From an uncultured Clostridia bacterium (GTDB lineage: Bacteria > Bacillota > Clostridia > TANB77 > CAG-508): 55,836 nt of DNA. The translations under genes were made by a program, and so were the position numbers. The DNA is taken from positions 1 to 55,836 of the forward strand of contig CAQUBD010000011.1 of the NCBI GenBank assembly GCA_948891265.1, written 5' to 3'. Of this stretch, positions 23,128 to 31,934 are shown piece by piece. Each line of letters begins with the position of its first letter. Position 1 is the first letter of the stretch. The notes under the pieces are model-generated. The model saw only the letters and a program-made list of their open reading frames with translations. It did no database searches and was not told the origin of the DNA.

Positions 23128-24863
23128 AACTTAATGTGTACATCTCTTAATTGCTCTCTTTTTACATTTCCTGGTGCTCCCATCATTAAGTCTTGAGCTT
23201 TACTATTTAACGGGAATGCTATTACTTCTCTTATTGTTTCTGAATTTGTTAATAACATAAGCATTCTATCAATACCTGGTGCTATTCCTGCATGTGGTGG
23301 TGCTCCATATTGAAATGCTGTATATAATGCTCCAAATTTTTCTTTTACTTCTTTTTCAGTATATCCTGCAATTTCAAATGCTTTTAGCATTATTCGTATG
23401 TCGTGATTTCTTACTGCTCCAGATGATAACTCTATTCCGTTACATACTATGTCATATTGATATGCTAGTATTTCTAATGGATTTTTATTTTCTAATGCTT
23501 CTAATCCACCTTGTGGCATTGAAAATGGGTTGTGACTAAATTGAGTGTTATCATGTTCATCTATTTCAAACATTGGAAAGTCTATTATCCAACAAAATTG
23601 AAATACATCTTCATCTATCAATTTTAGTCTATTTGCAAGTTCTGTTCTTATTTGTCCAGCTAGTTCTGTTGCTCTTTTTTCATTATCTGCTATAAAGAAA
23701 ATTGTGTCTTCAGTTTTTAAATCTGCTATTTTTATTAATTCTTTTTTTAGTTCTTCTGGAATGAACTTATCTATTGGTCCTTTAAAACTCAAGTCTTCTT
23801 GCACTTCTAGATATCCAAGACCTTTCATTCCGATTTTCATAGCATAGTCAAGCATTTTTTCATGGAATCCTTTTGACATATGACCTCTTACTTTTATAGC
23901 TCTCACTGTTCTATTAATAAATGGTGTAAATGTACATTTATTAAAGAATTCTGATAAATCTACTATATATAATGGATTTCTTAAATCTGGCTTATCTGTT
24001 CCATATTTAAGCATTGCTTCTTTATATGTGATTCTTGGAAATGGATATTTTGCGATTTTCTTATCTGAAAATTGTTTGAATGTGTTATACATTACGGGTT
24101 CTATTGCAGAAAATACATCTTCTTGTGTTGCAAAACTCATTTCCATATCTAATTGATAAAACTCACCTGAAGCTCTATCAGCTCTTGCATCTTCATCTCT
24201 AAAGCATGGTGCTATTTGAAAATATTTATCTATTCCTGATACCATCAATAATTGTTTAAATTGTTGTGGTGCTTGTGGTAATGCATAAAATTTTCCAGGA
24301 TGTAATCTACTTGGTACTAGATAATCTCTTGCCCCTTCTGGTGATGAACTTGTAAGTATTGGTGTTTGAACTTCTAAAAATCCTTGTTCTGTCATTTGAT
24401 TTCTTAAGAACTGTAAAACTTGTGCACGTAGTTTTAAGTTGTTTTGTAATCTCTCATTTCTTAAATCTAAATATCTATATTTAAGTCTTAAATCTTCTCT
24501 TATTTCTTGTTTTGAATTTACTTCAAATGGTAAATTAGCTGTTCTTTTTCCTAAAATTTCGATATCTTCTATTTTAATTTCTACAAGCCCTGTCTTTAAT
24601 TTTGTATTGACAGTTTCTTCATCTCTCTTTTTTACAGTACCATATACTGTTACTGTTGATTCAATTGGAATATGTGATGCAAAGTCAACATCTTTAGATT
24701 CTCCAGATGTTACAACTTGTGTAATCCCATACATATCTCTAACATCTAAGAATACTAGTCCTCCTAAATCACGGATAGTTTCTACCCATCCTGCTATTCT
24801 TACTTTTTTGCCTACATCTTCTAGGCTGATTTCATTACATGTGTGTGTTTTGTAATCTTTCAC
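23106..24863 (-). CDS. aspS: Aspartate-tRNA ligase
   Basis: About 585 residues, class IIb synthetase of the bacterial type with a GAD insert. Visible are the OB fold (VRIAGWVETIRDLGGLVFLD), motif 2 (CFRDEDARADRASGEFYQLD) and motif 3 (APGIDRMLMLL). I choose the GTG at 24863 (VKDYKTHTC...) because AGGGGG lies seven bases upstream and the family starts here; ATGs further up have no binding site. It heads a minus-strand run with gatC, gatA and gatB and is preceded by a T-box leader. If non-discriminating, it would charge tRNA-Asn with Asp for GatCAB; this cannot be read from sequence by eye. Confidence 0.94.
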   Translation of the reverse strand: MKDYKTHTCNEISLEDVGKKVRIAGWVETIRDLGGLVFLDVRDMYGITQVVTSGESKDVDFASHIPIESTVTVYGTVKKRDEETVNTKLKTGLVEIKIEDIEILGKRTANLPFEVNSKQEIREDLRLKYRYLDLRNERLQNNLKLRAQVLQFLRNQMTEQGFLEVQTPILTSSSPEGARDYLVPSRLHPGKFYALPQAPQQFKQLLMVSGIDKYFQIAPCFRDEDARADRASGEFYQLDMEMSFATQEDVFSAIEPVMYNTFKQFSDKKIAKYPFPRITYKEAMLKYGTDKPDLRNPLYIVDLSEFFNKCTFTPFINRTVRAIKVRGHMSKGFHEKMLDYAMKIGMKGLGYLEVQEDLSFKGPIDKFIPEELKKELIKIADLKTEDTIFFIADNEKRATELAGQIRTELANRLKLIDEDVFQFCWIIDFPMFEIDEHDNTQFSHNPFSMPQGGLEALENKNPLEILAYQYDIVCNGIELSSGAVRNHDIRIMLKAFEIAGYTEKEVKEKFGALYTAFQYGAPPHAGIAPGIDRMLMLLTNSETIREVIAFPLNSKAQDLMMGAPGNVKREQLRDVHIKLAVNENK

Positions 24864-24949
24864 TTTATACCCCCTATTTGCCATATCCAAAATGAACGGC
24901 ACTAAATATCTATGCAGATTTGTAGCATTTTTTAATGTTAACTATTATT

Positions 24950-25172
24950 TTAAGCATCAAAAAACGCCCACTGCAAAATGCAGGGACGAAATAATTCCGC
25001 GGTACCACCCAGCTTGAAAATACTTTTGTAGAGTATTTTCCACTTTATAAAATTGCTCCAATATGTTTCACAAATTAGGTTGACCTTAAGGGGCTTTCAG
25101 CCGGTGACCCCTATTCTCTAAAAGTAATTTCTAATTGCTTTGTATTGTAATAACGCAATGTATTTTTTTATT
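24950..25172 (-). promoter_or_regulatory. T-box riboswitch leader of aspS-gatCAB
   Basis: On the minus strand the T-box core GGTGGTACCGCGG (25009-24997) is unmistakable. It is followed by a terminator, CGTCCCTGCA / TGCAGTGGGCG with TTTTTT (about 24988-24959). Upstream, stem I carries AGAGAATAGGGG...CCCC. On the 3' side of stem I the sequence GGTCAACC contains AAC (Asn) at + 25079-25081, and I see no GAC or GAT there, so tRNA-Asn is the likelier ligand. The specifier call is by eye. Confidence 0.88.
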
Positions 25173-25181
25173 ATGCTAAAT

Positions 25182-25211
25182 ATTCTAGCACTTTATACAT
25201 ATAGTTGTCAA
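25182..25211 (-). promoter_or_regulatory. Promoter of the T-box/aspS transcript
   Basis: Minus strand TTGACA (25211-25206), 18-base spacer, TAGAAT (25187-25182). Confidence 0.65.
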
Positions 25212-25249
25212 GAATTTTTCCAAAAAATATCTTTTGCAAATTTCAACAC

Positions 25250-25289
25250 AAATTTCGACAAAAATATGAGAAAAATGAAGACTGTCCCT
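25250..25289 (-). repeat. GGGACAGT-family repeat, copy 4
   Basis: Minus strand: GGGACAGT, CTTCATTTTTCTCA-like core, then TTTTTGTCGAAATTTG. It overlaps the last bases of the ParB-like gene by one or two bases. Confidence 0.6.
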
Positions 25290-25806
25290 AGTGTCTCAAA
25301 TTATATTCAAACTCATCCCAAGACTTGCTAAATGTATGATTTGCAAAAGCATCTTTTAGTCCAGTTATCTGTTTTAATCTAATAATCTCATCTAATTCCA
25401 TACCTAAATGTTTTGATATTTGTGTCTCTGACCATCCATTTTCTGTTAATGTAAGTACAATCTGAGACATATCTGCAATTTGGTGCGTTCCTCTTGCTCG
25501 ATTGTGTCTTATAGTACTTGCCATACGATTTTCTAAATCTTTATCTATTGTAACAATTGGTATTTGTTTTAAATTAAAAAACTCTTTTGCTACTCTATAA
25601 CGATGAAATCCATCCACAACAATATATTTATCTTTCTCCTTATCATAATATGTTACAATTGGTTGTGTATATCCATCTTCTTCTATAGAATGTTTTAATA
25701 ATTGCATTTCTGGCGGGGCTACTTTATTTGGGTTATAATCATTTGCTATTACTTTATCTATATCTACCATTTTGACATTTAATACTGGAAATTCTATTTT
25801 TTTCAT
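25288..25806 (-). CDS. ParB-like nuclease-domain protein (IbrB-type)
   Basis: 172 residues. The N-terminal ParB/sulfiredoxin-like fold shows YNPNKVAPPEMQLLKHSIEE, then DGYTQPIVTYY and the conserved VDGFHRYRVAKE box; the C-terminal part (residues 110-160) is helical and resembles a ParB-type DNA-binding helix pair (GWSETQISKHLGMELDEII). Together with the PP-loop gene at 26213-27517 it forms the pair known as IbrA/IbrB in E. coli, where they raise expression of prophage Ig-binding proteins by an unknown mechanism. AAGAAGGGAAAATAAA precedes the ATG, and only 1 bp separates it from the gene before. Confidence 0.82.
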   Translation of the reverse strand: MKKIEFPVLNVKMVDIDKVIANDYNPNKVAPPEMQLLKHSIEEDGYTQPIVTYYDKEKDKYIVVDGFHRYRVAKEFFNLKQIPIVTIDKDLENRMASTIRHNRARGTHQIADMSQIVLTLTENGWSETQISKHLGMELDEIIRLKQITGLKDAFANHTFSKSWDEFEYNLRH

Positions 25807-25807
25807 T

Positions 25808-26176
25808 TTATTTTCCCTTCTTATTATATATTATTACAAAATTTTTATATGTCTTATCGTCAATCTGAAATCCACATTTTTTATATACTTCTATATATCT
25901 TTTTGTCAAAATACTACTTTCTATTTTTTGTTCTTTTCTTATTTCTATTAGTATTTCCTCTAATTGTTTTCCTTTATAGCAATATACATTTTTTATAACT
26001 CTATTCTGGATAGAAGCAAAGGCTAATACTATGTTATTTTCTAAATATAAATACCATTCTTTTTTATCATCATCATAAATTCTGTCATTTACTTGTTTTT
26101 CTACTAATCTTGATCCAAAAAATCTCCCCATATATTGGTAAAATCCCTCATCTTTATTATTAATTTTTATTATCAT
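25808..26176 (-). CDS. Small GNAT-like protein of unknown function
   Basis: 122 residues. Alternating strands and helices (EWYLYLENNIVLAFASIQNR, a mid helix LEEILIEIRKEQ, then RYIEVYKKCGFQI) resemble an acetyltransferase fold, with a YKKCGF segment as in GNAT motif B. The acetyl-CoA loop is not clearly seen, so the enzyme call is tentative. TAGGGGGAAAATATAT gives a good start. It lies between the PAPS-reductase-like and ParB-like genes, nearly touching the latter, so all three are surely co-transcribed. Confidence 0.6.
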   Translation of the reverse strand: MIIKINNKDEGFYQYMGRFFGSRLVEKQVNDRIYDDDKKEWYLYLENNIVLAFASIQNRVIKNVYCYKGKQLEEILIEIRKEQKIESSILTKRYIEVYKKCGFQIDDKTYKNFVIIYNKKGK

Positions 26177-26212
26177 ATATATTTTCCCCCTAATTTAAAA
26201 TATATTTTACTT

Positions 26213-27517
26213 TTAATACTGCTTTTCTTTTATATCTATCTCAGTTATTATCTTTTGTAGTGTTTTATCGTCTGTTATTGTATTTCTATTTAATAAATTA
26301 TCCCAACTATGAATTAATCTTTTTAATTCTTCATCATCAGTTTTTGTTTGTGCAAATGATAATCTTCTTAAATAAAAATCATTTTTTTCTATAGCTCTAG
26401 CAATTCTCCTCCAAGATATAGCTTTTTTTTGATTTTCCAATTTACATTCTGCTACATCTGGTATCTCACTAATTGCGACATTATATTTTTTATTGTACCA
26501 AATCATGAATTTCTTTATTTTTTTATAATAATGCATCATTAAATCTCTATTATAAATTCCTATACTTTCTAGTAAAAATACTGTATATTCTTGCCATGTC
26601 ATAAAATCGGTTTTACATGATTTTATATTTCCAAGTGCTGTAGTTTTACAGTATATATTTCCAAAATTAACTCCATTTACTCTATTTAGTACTTTACTCC
26701 ATGTATCATATTCTAATGCTTTAAATTGATTTAATCCTTTTCTTTGGTCATCACCGTATGGCTGACATAGTCTTTGTTCATATATACTAACTCCATTTTT
26801 ATACATTAATTCATATATATAATTAAATTTTAAATCTAATTTGCTTACCGCCCCCCATATGTCCTCTGTTCTCCAGTCATAAATAGGATAAAAATTATAT
26901 ACATCTATATATTTTTCACTTGCTTTTAATTTTGTAGTCCAATTGTAACCTTTAAACTTTATCTTTTTATCCTGAAAAGCTATTGTTCTAAATCTATTTA
27001 AACTTTCATCTGTCCTGATTCCAATTCCGCAGGCTACTTTTCCTTTATATTTTTTTTGGTACCAATCAGCAAATTGTACTATAAACTCTTCAAACTCTTC
27101 TCCTTTCTTAAACCATTCAAATGGACAATTATTTATATTAATACTATCTTCAGGCATATCTCTTACCCACAGGTTCCTACTTTCTTCTTCCCAACAAATC
27201 CATTTAGGTTGTAATACTGATACTGCGTTTCTTAAAGCAATTGGTAATGTTATATGATAAAAATCTCTTATTTGAGATAATTTTTTTATTTCTTCTACAT
27301 GTTGTATCGTATGTTTATACTGTGCTTCTAAATCTATAAATAATACGTCAAATTTTTTGCCCTGTTTTTTTGCTATTATATTTGCAAGTTGTACCATTAC
27401 TGAACTATCTTTTCCCCCACTGAAACTAAAATAAATATTCTCGAAATTTTGAAATATGATCTCTAATCTTTCTAAAGTTGCGTCTAATACATTTTTATCT
27501 AAATATTTCTTTGACAT
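26213..27517 (-). CDS. PAPS-reductase-like PP-loop protein (IbrA-type, DUF3440-like)
   Basis: 434 residues. The PP-loop SGGKDSS (residues 33-39) in IYFSFSGGKDSSVMVQLANI binds ATP as in PAPS reductases and N-type ATP pyrophosphatases. FIDLEAQYKHT, the GIRTDESLNRFRT segment and YDWRTEDIWGAV follow, and the C-terminal half matches the large IbrA-type extension. No sulfonucleotide-reductase Cys tail is visible, so it is not an ordinary assimilation enzyme. GAAGGAAAATAC precedes the ATG. First gene of a three-gene operon under a promoter bracketed by a 9-bp inverted repeat. Function in any organism is poorly known. Confidence 0.85.
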   Translation of the reverse strand: MSKKYLDKNVLDATLERLEIIFQNFENIYFSFSGGKDSSVMVQLANIIAKKQGKKFDVLFIDLEAQYKHTIQHVEEIKKLSQIRDFYHITLPIALRNAVSVLQPKWICWEEESRNLWVRDMPEDSININNCPFEWFKKGEEFEEFIVQFADWYQKKYKGKVACGIGIRTDESLNRFRTIAFQDKKIKFKGYNWTTKLKASEKYIDVYNFYPIYDWRTEDIWGAVSKLDLKFNYIYELMYKNGVSIYEQRLCQPYGDDQRKGLNQFKALEYDTWSKVLNRVNGVNFGNIYCKTTALGNIKSCKTDFMTWQEYTVFLLESIGIYNRDLMMHYYKKIKKFMIWYNKKYNVAISEIPDVAECKLENQKKAISWRRIARAIEKNDFYLRRLSFAQTKTDDEELKRLIHSWDNLLNRNTITDDKTLQKIITEIDIKEKQY

Positions 27518-27532
27518 GTATTTTCCTTCTTT

Positions 27533-27570
27533 CTTTACAGATTATACCATCAGTGTGACTTTCTGTAAAG
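27533..27570 (-). promoter_or_regulatory. Promoter with flanking operator-like inverted repeat
   Basis: Minus strand TTTACA (27569-27564), 17 bases, TATAAT (27546-27541). CTTTACAGA and TCTGTAAAG form a perfect 9-bp inverted repeat (27562-27570 and 27533-27541): one arm covers the -35 box, the other starts at the end of the -10 box. A bound repressor dimer would bracket the promoter. Confidence 0.7.
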
Positions 27571-27621
27571 TTTTTTAAATATTTTAAAATGTAAAAAAAG
27601 AAACTATATTATAAATTATCT

Positions 27622-27656
27622 TCCTTAAAATATATTTTTAATATACTTTAAGGAAA
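27622..27656 (-). terminator. Terminator of hup
   Basis: TTCCTTAAAATATATT / AATATACTTTAAGGAA downstream of hup on the minus strand. Confidence 0.7.
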
Positions 27657-27707
27657 ATAACTTACGTTATAGTCTCTCCTATGAATTCATATATTTATAT
27701 TCACAAA

Positions 27708-27986
27708 TTATTTATTATTTACTAAATCTTTTAATGCTTTACCAGCTTTAAATACTGGAGCTTTTGATGCAGGTATTTTGATTTCTTCTTTAGTTTGTGG
27801 GTTTCTACCTTTTCTTGCAGCTCTTTTTCTAACTTCGAAAGAACCAAATCCAACTAATTGAACTTTATCTCCTTCTACTAATGCATTTGTAACTACTTCT
27901 ACGAATGCGTTTACTGTTTCTTCAGCAGCTTTTTTTGTTGCTCCTGTTTTTGCAGCTACTGCTGCTACTAATTCAGCTTTGTTCAT
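27708..27986 (-). CDS. hup: DNA-binding protein HU
   Basis: 92 residues; MNKAELVAAVAAKTGATKKA, VGFGSFEVRKRAARKGRNPQ and the C-terminal FKAGKALKDLVN are typical HU. It bends and compacts chromosomal DNA as a dimer. TAGGAGGTAATTTAA precedes the ATG. Monocistronic. Confidence 0.97.
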   Translation of the reverse strand: MNKAELVAAVAAKTGATKKAAEETVNAFVEVVTNALVEGDKVQLVGFGSFEVRKRAARKGRNPQTKEEIKIPASKAPVFKAGKALKDLVNNK

Positions 27987-28101
27987 TTAAATTACCTCCT
28001 ATAAGTTCTTATATTTATGTACTTTTATCGCCTGAACTTAGCAATAACTGTACTTTCTAATAACTCTATTCGCCAACTTTCGCTAAAATCCTTCTTTTTT
28101 T

Positions 28102-29757
28102 CTAATAAATTTTAATTTTTTCTAAAATTTTAGCTATTTTATCCCCTGCTGGCATCATTTTGAACTCTTCTTTTGTAAATATCTTTAAAATTAGTACTGC
28201 TAATATATATATTACAACAGCAACGAGTATTGCTATTATTGTAGCCAATCTTTCAATTATTATTCCTTTTAGTGTTAAATAAACAAAATATGAACATATT
28301 CCCATAATTGTAGTTGCCATAATTGGTTTTAAAACAAATTTCGAAAATGTCAAATTTAGTCTTACATTTCTCCTAAGAGCTGTAAATGCTATACAAAATG
28401 CCACTGCATGACATGCAACTGAACCTATCGCTGCTCCATATACACCAAAATTCGGATTTGGCACTAATGTTATATTTAAAATGAATTTAACAAAAACTCC
28501 TACAGCTAAAGAAATTGTTGGTATCATTAGTTTTCCATATCCTTGTAGTACTCCATTTATTGTCTGGTCAAGAATTGTAAATATTACTGTTAATGCACTT
28601 ATTTGTAATATTAAAGCTCCATCATTTGCATTTGGAAATAATAAATTTAATATTGGTCCTGCAAAAATGAACATTCCAACTGTACATGGTAATCCTATTA
28701 ACATAGATACTAATAATGAAAATGATGTTTTTTCAGTTATTGTTTTTTTATCTTTTTTAGCTTTTGCTGCTGATATAGCTGGAACTAATGCAGTTGCAAA
28801 AGCTACATTTATTGCTAGTGGCAAACTTGTTAATGTATCAACTTTTCCACCTAAAATTCCATATAATGATGTTGCTGCATCTTCTGACATGAAATTCTTT
28901 AAATTTCTTACAACTGTAAATGAATCAATGTTTTTGTTTATTGATGACATTATAGCGGTTAATGTAATTGGTATTGATACTAATAGAATTCTTTTTACTA
29001 TTGTAGATACTCTTTCATATTTGTAATTTACTGTATTTTTTACTTCTCTTCCTATTTCTTTTCTTTCTGTTCTATAATATAAAACTAAATAACTAAATCC
29101 TAAGAACGTTGCAAGTGTAGTTGCTAAATTTGCCCCCGCTGCCATCCATTCTGTTGAAACATTTGACAATATTGCAACAATTTCAACAACTATAATTGTA
29201 AGTAATGTCTTAAATACTTGTTCTAAAGATTGAGATTTAGCACCAACACTGATTTTTTGTCTACCATTAAAATATCCTCTCATTACAGATGCTACTGTTA
29301 CAAAAAATATTGCTGGTGATAATGCAACTAATGTCATTTCAGCTTCTGGTATTTGTAGCCAATTATTTGCAATTGTCTTGGCTCCAAAGAATAGTAGTAA
29401 ACTTCCTACTAAGCCTATTATTGCAAATGTTGCAAATGCTATTTTAAATATTCTATGTGCTCCTTTATTATCACCTACTGCTACTCTTTCTGATACTAAT
29501 TTTGATATTGCACTTGGTACTCCTATGGAAGATATTGTTAAAAGTAATCCATAAATATGATATCCACTTGAGCATATTCCATTTCCTTTATCTCCAAAGC
29601 CATTTCTATTTGTCAAATATAATGTATATATTAACCCTAATATTTTTATTAGAACTTGTGAAAACATTAATGTTAATACGCCTTGCATAAATCCTTCTTT
29701 TTTCCCTTTATTGTCACTTTTGGTTTTAAAATGTTTTCCTTTATGTGTTCCTATCAT
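28102..29757 (-). CDS. spoVB: MATE/MOP-superfamily flippase, SpoVB-like
   Basis: About 551 residues with a basic cytosolic N-terminus and some 14 hydrophobic spans. The first span region reads GVLTLMFSQVLIKILGLIYT, then the SSIGVPSAISKLVSERVAVG loop, typical of SpoVB and polysaccharide flippases (MOP superfamily). In spore formers SpoVB moves lipid II for cortex synthesis. I start at MIGTHKGK (29757) after ATTAGGAGGAAAA; the upstream ATGs lack binding sites. A MurJ-like or exopolysaccharide role is the alternative. Confidence 0.82.
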   Translation of the reverse strand: MIGTHKGKHFKTKSDNKGKKEGFMQGVLTLMFSQVLIKILGLIYTLYLTNRNGFGDKGNGICSSGYHIYGLLLTISSIGVPSAISKLVSERVAVGDNKGAHRIFKIAFATFAIIGLVGSLLLFFGAKTIANNWLQIPEAEMTLVALSPAIFFVTVASVMRGYFNGRQKISVGAKSQSLEQVFKTLLTIIVVEIVAILSNVSTEWMAAGANLATTLATFLGFSYLVLYYRTERKEIGREVKNTVNYKYERVSTIVKRILLVSIPITLTAIMSSINKNIDSFTVVRNLKNFMSEDAATSLYGILGGKVDTLTSLPLAINVAFATALVPAISAAKAKKDKKTITEKTSFSLLVSMLIGLPCTVGMFIFAGPILNLLFPNANDGALILQISALTVIFTILDQTINGVLQGYGKLMIPTISLAVGVFVKFILNITLVPNPNFGVYGAAIGSVACHAVAFCIAFTALRRNVRLNLTFSKFVLKPIMATTIMGICSYFVYLTLKGIIIERLATIIAILVAVVIYILAVLILKIFTKEEFKMMPAGDKIAKILEKIKIY

Positions 29758-29773
29758 TTTTCCTCCTAATATT

Positions 29774-29845
29774 GAGGTCAGTGAAACAGACATAAGTGAA
29801 ATAGAGCATTCCACCATTCATATCCAACATCCAATATCTGACCTC
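29774..29845. other. Inverted repeat in the spoVB leader
   Basis: GAGGTCAG (29774-29781) and CTGACCTC (29838-29845) flank 56 bases upstream of the spoVB-like gene; possible leader stem or operator. Confidence 0.35.
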
Positions 29846-29967
29846 CACCCCTGTCTTCTGTCCTCTATAATAATTAATATTTTAATTTATAATTTATTAT
29901 ACCTATAACATTATTCTTTTTACATTATAATTTTTATTCTATTTTTTATCAATACTTTTATTACTAT

Positions 29968-30345
29968 TTAATATTTTTTTATAACTGTACACTGTTTATA
30001 AATATTTTCTTTGCTTTCTAATTTTATTTTACTAACTAGCTCGGAAATCTGATATATTAACTTTTGCTGTTCTGGAGTGCATTTATCTAGAAGCATTCTA
30101 AAATCTTCTTTTAGATAATCTTTTGATGCAACATTACTTCCTGTAAGTAAATACCCAGGAGATACATTTAGCAGTTCTGCTATTTGAGTTAATCTTTTCA
30201 AATTAATTTTACTTTTTCCTCTTTCTACTCTACTCATAAAAGCTACTGAAACTTCTAATTTATCTGCTAATTCTTCCTGTCTTATATTTTGTTCTAATCG
30301 AGCAGTTCTTATCCTTCTTCCTATAACATCATAATCTGGTAACAT
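29968..30345 (-). CDS. XRE-family transcriptional regulator
   Basis: 125 residues. Residues 8-66 form a lambda-repressor-like helix-turn-helix (RIRTARLEQNIRQEELADKL, VSVAFMSRVERGKSKINLKR, LLNVSPGYLLTG). The rest is a helical tail. GAAAGGAGGGCG precedes the ATG. No operator can be assigned. It is a single gene between the flippase and the Rpn-like gene. Confidence 0.9.
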   Translation of the reverse strand: MLPDYDVIGRRIRTARLEQNIRQEELADKLEVSVAFMSRVERGKSKINLKRLTQIAELLNVSPGYLLTGSNVASKDYLKEDFRMLLDKCTPEQQKLIYQISELVSKIKLESKENIYKQCTVIKKY

Positions 30346-30412
30346 TTTATCTACGCCCTCCTTTCCTCAACTGTAAAAATATCACTTATACGGTAATATG
30401 TCAATATCAATT

Positions 30413-31075
30413 TTAATTTATCTGTAAATATTTATTTTTTGTAATTCTTTTATTTAATATTTCTTTAGCAACCATTGATTCCATTTCTTTTAAATCTTCT
30501 GTTTTTAAATCTCTTATATTTATCATGTTGTATGAAAAATTAATTTTATTGTTATCATAGGTTATATAATTTACTTTGCCATATAATTTACTATTTTTAG
30601 TTTTCCAAGTTTTTCTACCAGTATATATAACAATAGGAATTACAATTGGATATCTTTTGTTTTCTTTTTTATCTTCTTGAGATTTTTTTATAATATTTAG
30701 CGAATGTTCAAATACTTTATATGCTATATTTGTATCAATATTTTCAATTACCTTTATAAATATAAATATTTCTTTATCTTTTATTTTTAAAACAAGATTA
30801 TTATTTATCTCCTTATCTGTTATAACCTTTATATTATCACAATAATTAATAGTTCTTGTATCAGTTATTTCGTTAAAATTCAAAAACTCTCTCAAGAAAA
30901 TTTTTAATTGTACTTTTTTCCTTAGTATATCAATAATTCGATTTTTATTAATTTGTTCTCTTCTTTTTCCATTTCTTACTTCATATTTCGCTATTTTTTC
31001 TTCTACTTTTTTTATTTTATCTATTTCTACATTTTCAGTACAATCTATATAATCATTGTACGAAAAATATATCAT
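30413..31075 (-). CDS. Rpn/transposase_31-like protein with degenerate nuclease motif
   Basis: 220 residues. The N-terminus (MIYFSYNDYIDCTENVEIDK) and YPIVIPIVIYTGRKTW match the Rpn/YhgA-like family, PD-(D/E)XK nucleases that promote recombination. At the place where active members have a ...IEHQ... nuclease motif this protein reads FIFIKVIENID, and the helical N-terminal insert differs, so the nuclease is probably inactive, or this is a diverged copy. GAAAGGAGGTACTT supports the start. The open frame is intact. Confidence 0.65.
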   Translation of the reverse strand: MIYFSYNDYIDCTENVEIDKIKKVEEKIAKYEVRNGKRREQINKNRIIDILRKKVQLKIFLREFLNFNEITDTRTINYCDNIKVITDKEINNNLVLKIKDKEIFIFIKVIENIDTNIAYKVFEHSLNIIKKSQEDKKENKRYPIVIPIVIYTGRKTWKTKNSKLYGKVNYITYDNNKINFSYNMINIRDLKTEDLKEMESMVAKEILNKRITKNKYLQIN

Positions 31076-31217
31076 AAGTACCTCCTTTCTATTCTTTGGT
31101 AATTCTATTTTTATTTGGGGAAATTTTTTAGATTTTAAATTTTACTTTTGATTTTAAAATTATTATTATTTGTAACCGAAAAAAATCGTTTATTTTTATA
31201 AATTAATATTAACATAA

Positions 31218-31257
31218 AATGGTAAGGAATGCAATTATTTGTCACATTCTTACCATT
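31218..31257. terminator. Terminator-like hairpin
   Basis: AATGGTAAGGAATG / CATTCTTACCATT between trmL and the Rpn-like gene; probably ends trmL transcription on the minus strand. Confidence 0.6.
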
Positions 31258-31339
31258 GTTATAATTTTATATGTAATTTTTATGAGTTTTTTTGTTTTAT
31301 TATGCAATTTTTTGCAATATTTTGTCTTTGCTGTTTTTG

Positions 31340-31852
31340 TTATATCATTCCTTTTTCATTAAAATAATTACTTATCTCCTCCAAATCTTCAAACTCTTTT
31401 TGCCTAAAAATATCATAAACAACAATAGAAACAGAATTTGATAGATTAAGTGACCTTAAAGTTGGTCTCATTGGAATTCTTATTGTTTTATCTATGTACT
31501 TTATTAAAACATCTTCTGGAAGCCCTTTTGTTTCTTTTCCGAATAATATAAATATTTCATCCATTTTTCTATAATCAGGTTCTGAATATATATGTTTTCC
31601 TTTTGTAGTTACAAAAAACATGTTATTTTCTTCTGGTTTATATTTATCTAAAAACTTTTCGAAAGAATCATGCTCTTCTATATCAAGTTTATCCCAATAA
31701 TCAAGTCCTGCCCTCTTAACTGCCTTTTCATTTATACTAAAACCTAGTGGATGCACTAAATGTAACTTTCCTCCTGTTGCAGCACATGTTCTTGCTATAT
31801 TTCCTGTGTTTTGTGGTATTTCTGGTTCTACTAATACTACATTTAATTTCAT
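31340..31852 (-). CDS. trmL: tRNA (cytidine/uridine-34 2'-O)-methyltransferase
   Basis: About 170 residues of the SPOUT superfamily. MKLNVVLVEPEIPQNTGNIA, LFGKETKGLPEDVL and IPMRPTLRSLNLSNSVSIVV are the three SpoU/SPOUT boxes, with the trefoil-knot SAM site at the C-terminus. TrmL methylates the wobble base of tRNA-Leu isoacceptors. I start at the ATG at 31852 after TTGGAG; the TTG at 31867 is within the binding site. Confidence 0.94.
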   Translation of the reverse strand: MKLNVVLVEPEIPQNTGNIARTCAATGGKLHLVHPLGFSINEKAVKRAGLDYWDKLDIEEHDSFEKFLDKYKPEENNMFFVTTKGKHIYSEPDYRKMDEIFILFGKETKGLPEDVLIKYIDKTIRIPMRPTLRSLNLSNSVSIVVYDIFRQKEFEDLEEISNYFNEKGMI

Positions 31853-31934
31853 AAATTTTTTCTCCAATCTATGTTATTTTCTTTTAATTTTATCACAAAT
31901 TTTCAGAAAAATGAATGGAAAATGAAAAATTTTG

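Noticed and set aside
25079..25086. GTC (Val) as T-box specifier
   Set aside because: GTC is present in the same loop, but a valine T-box before aspS would make no sense; AAC is the only fitting triplet.
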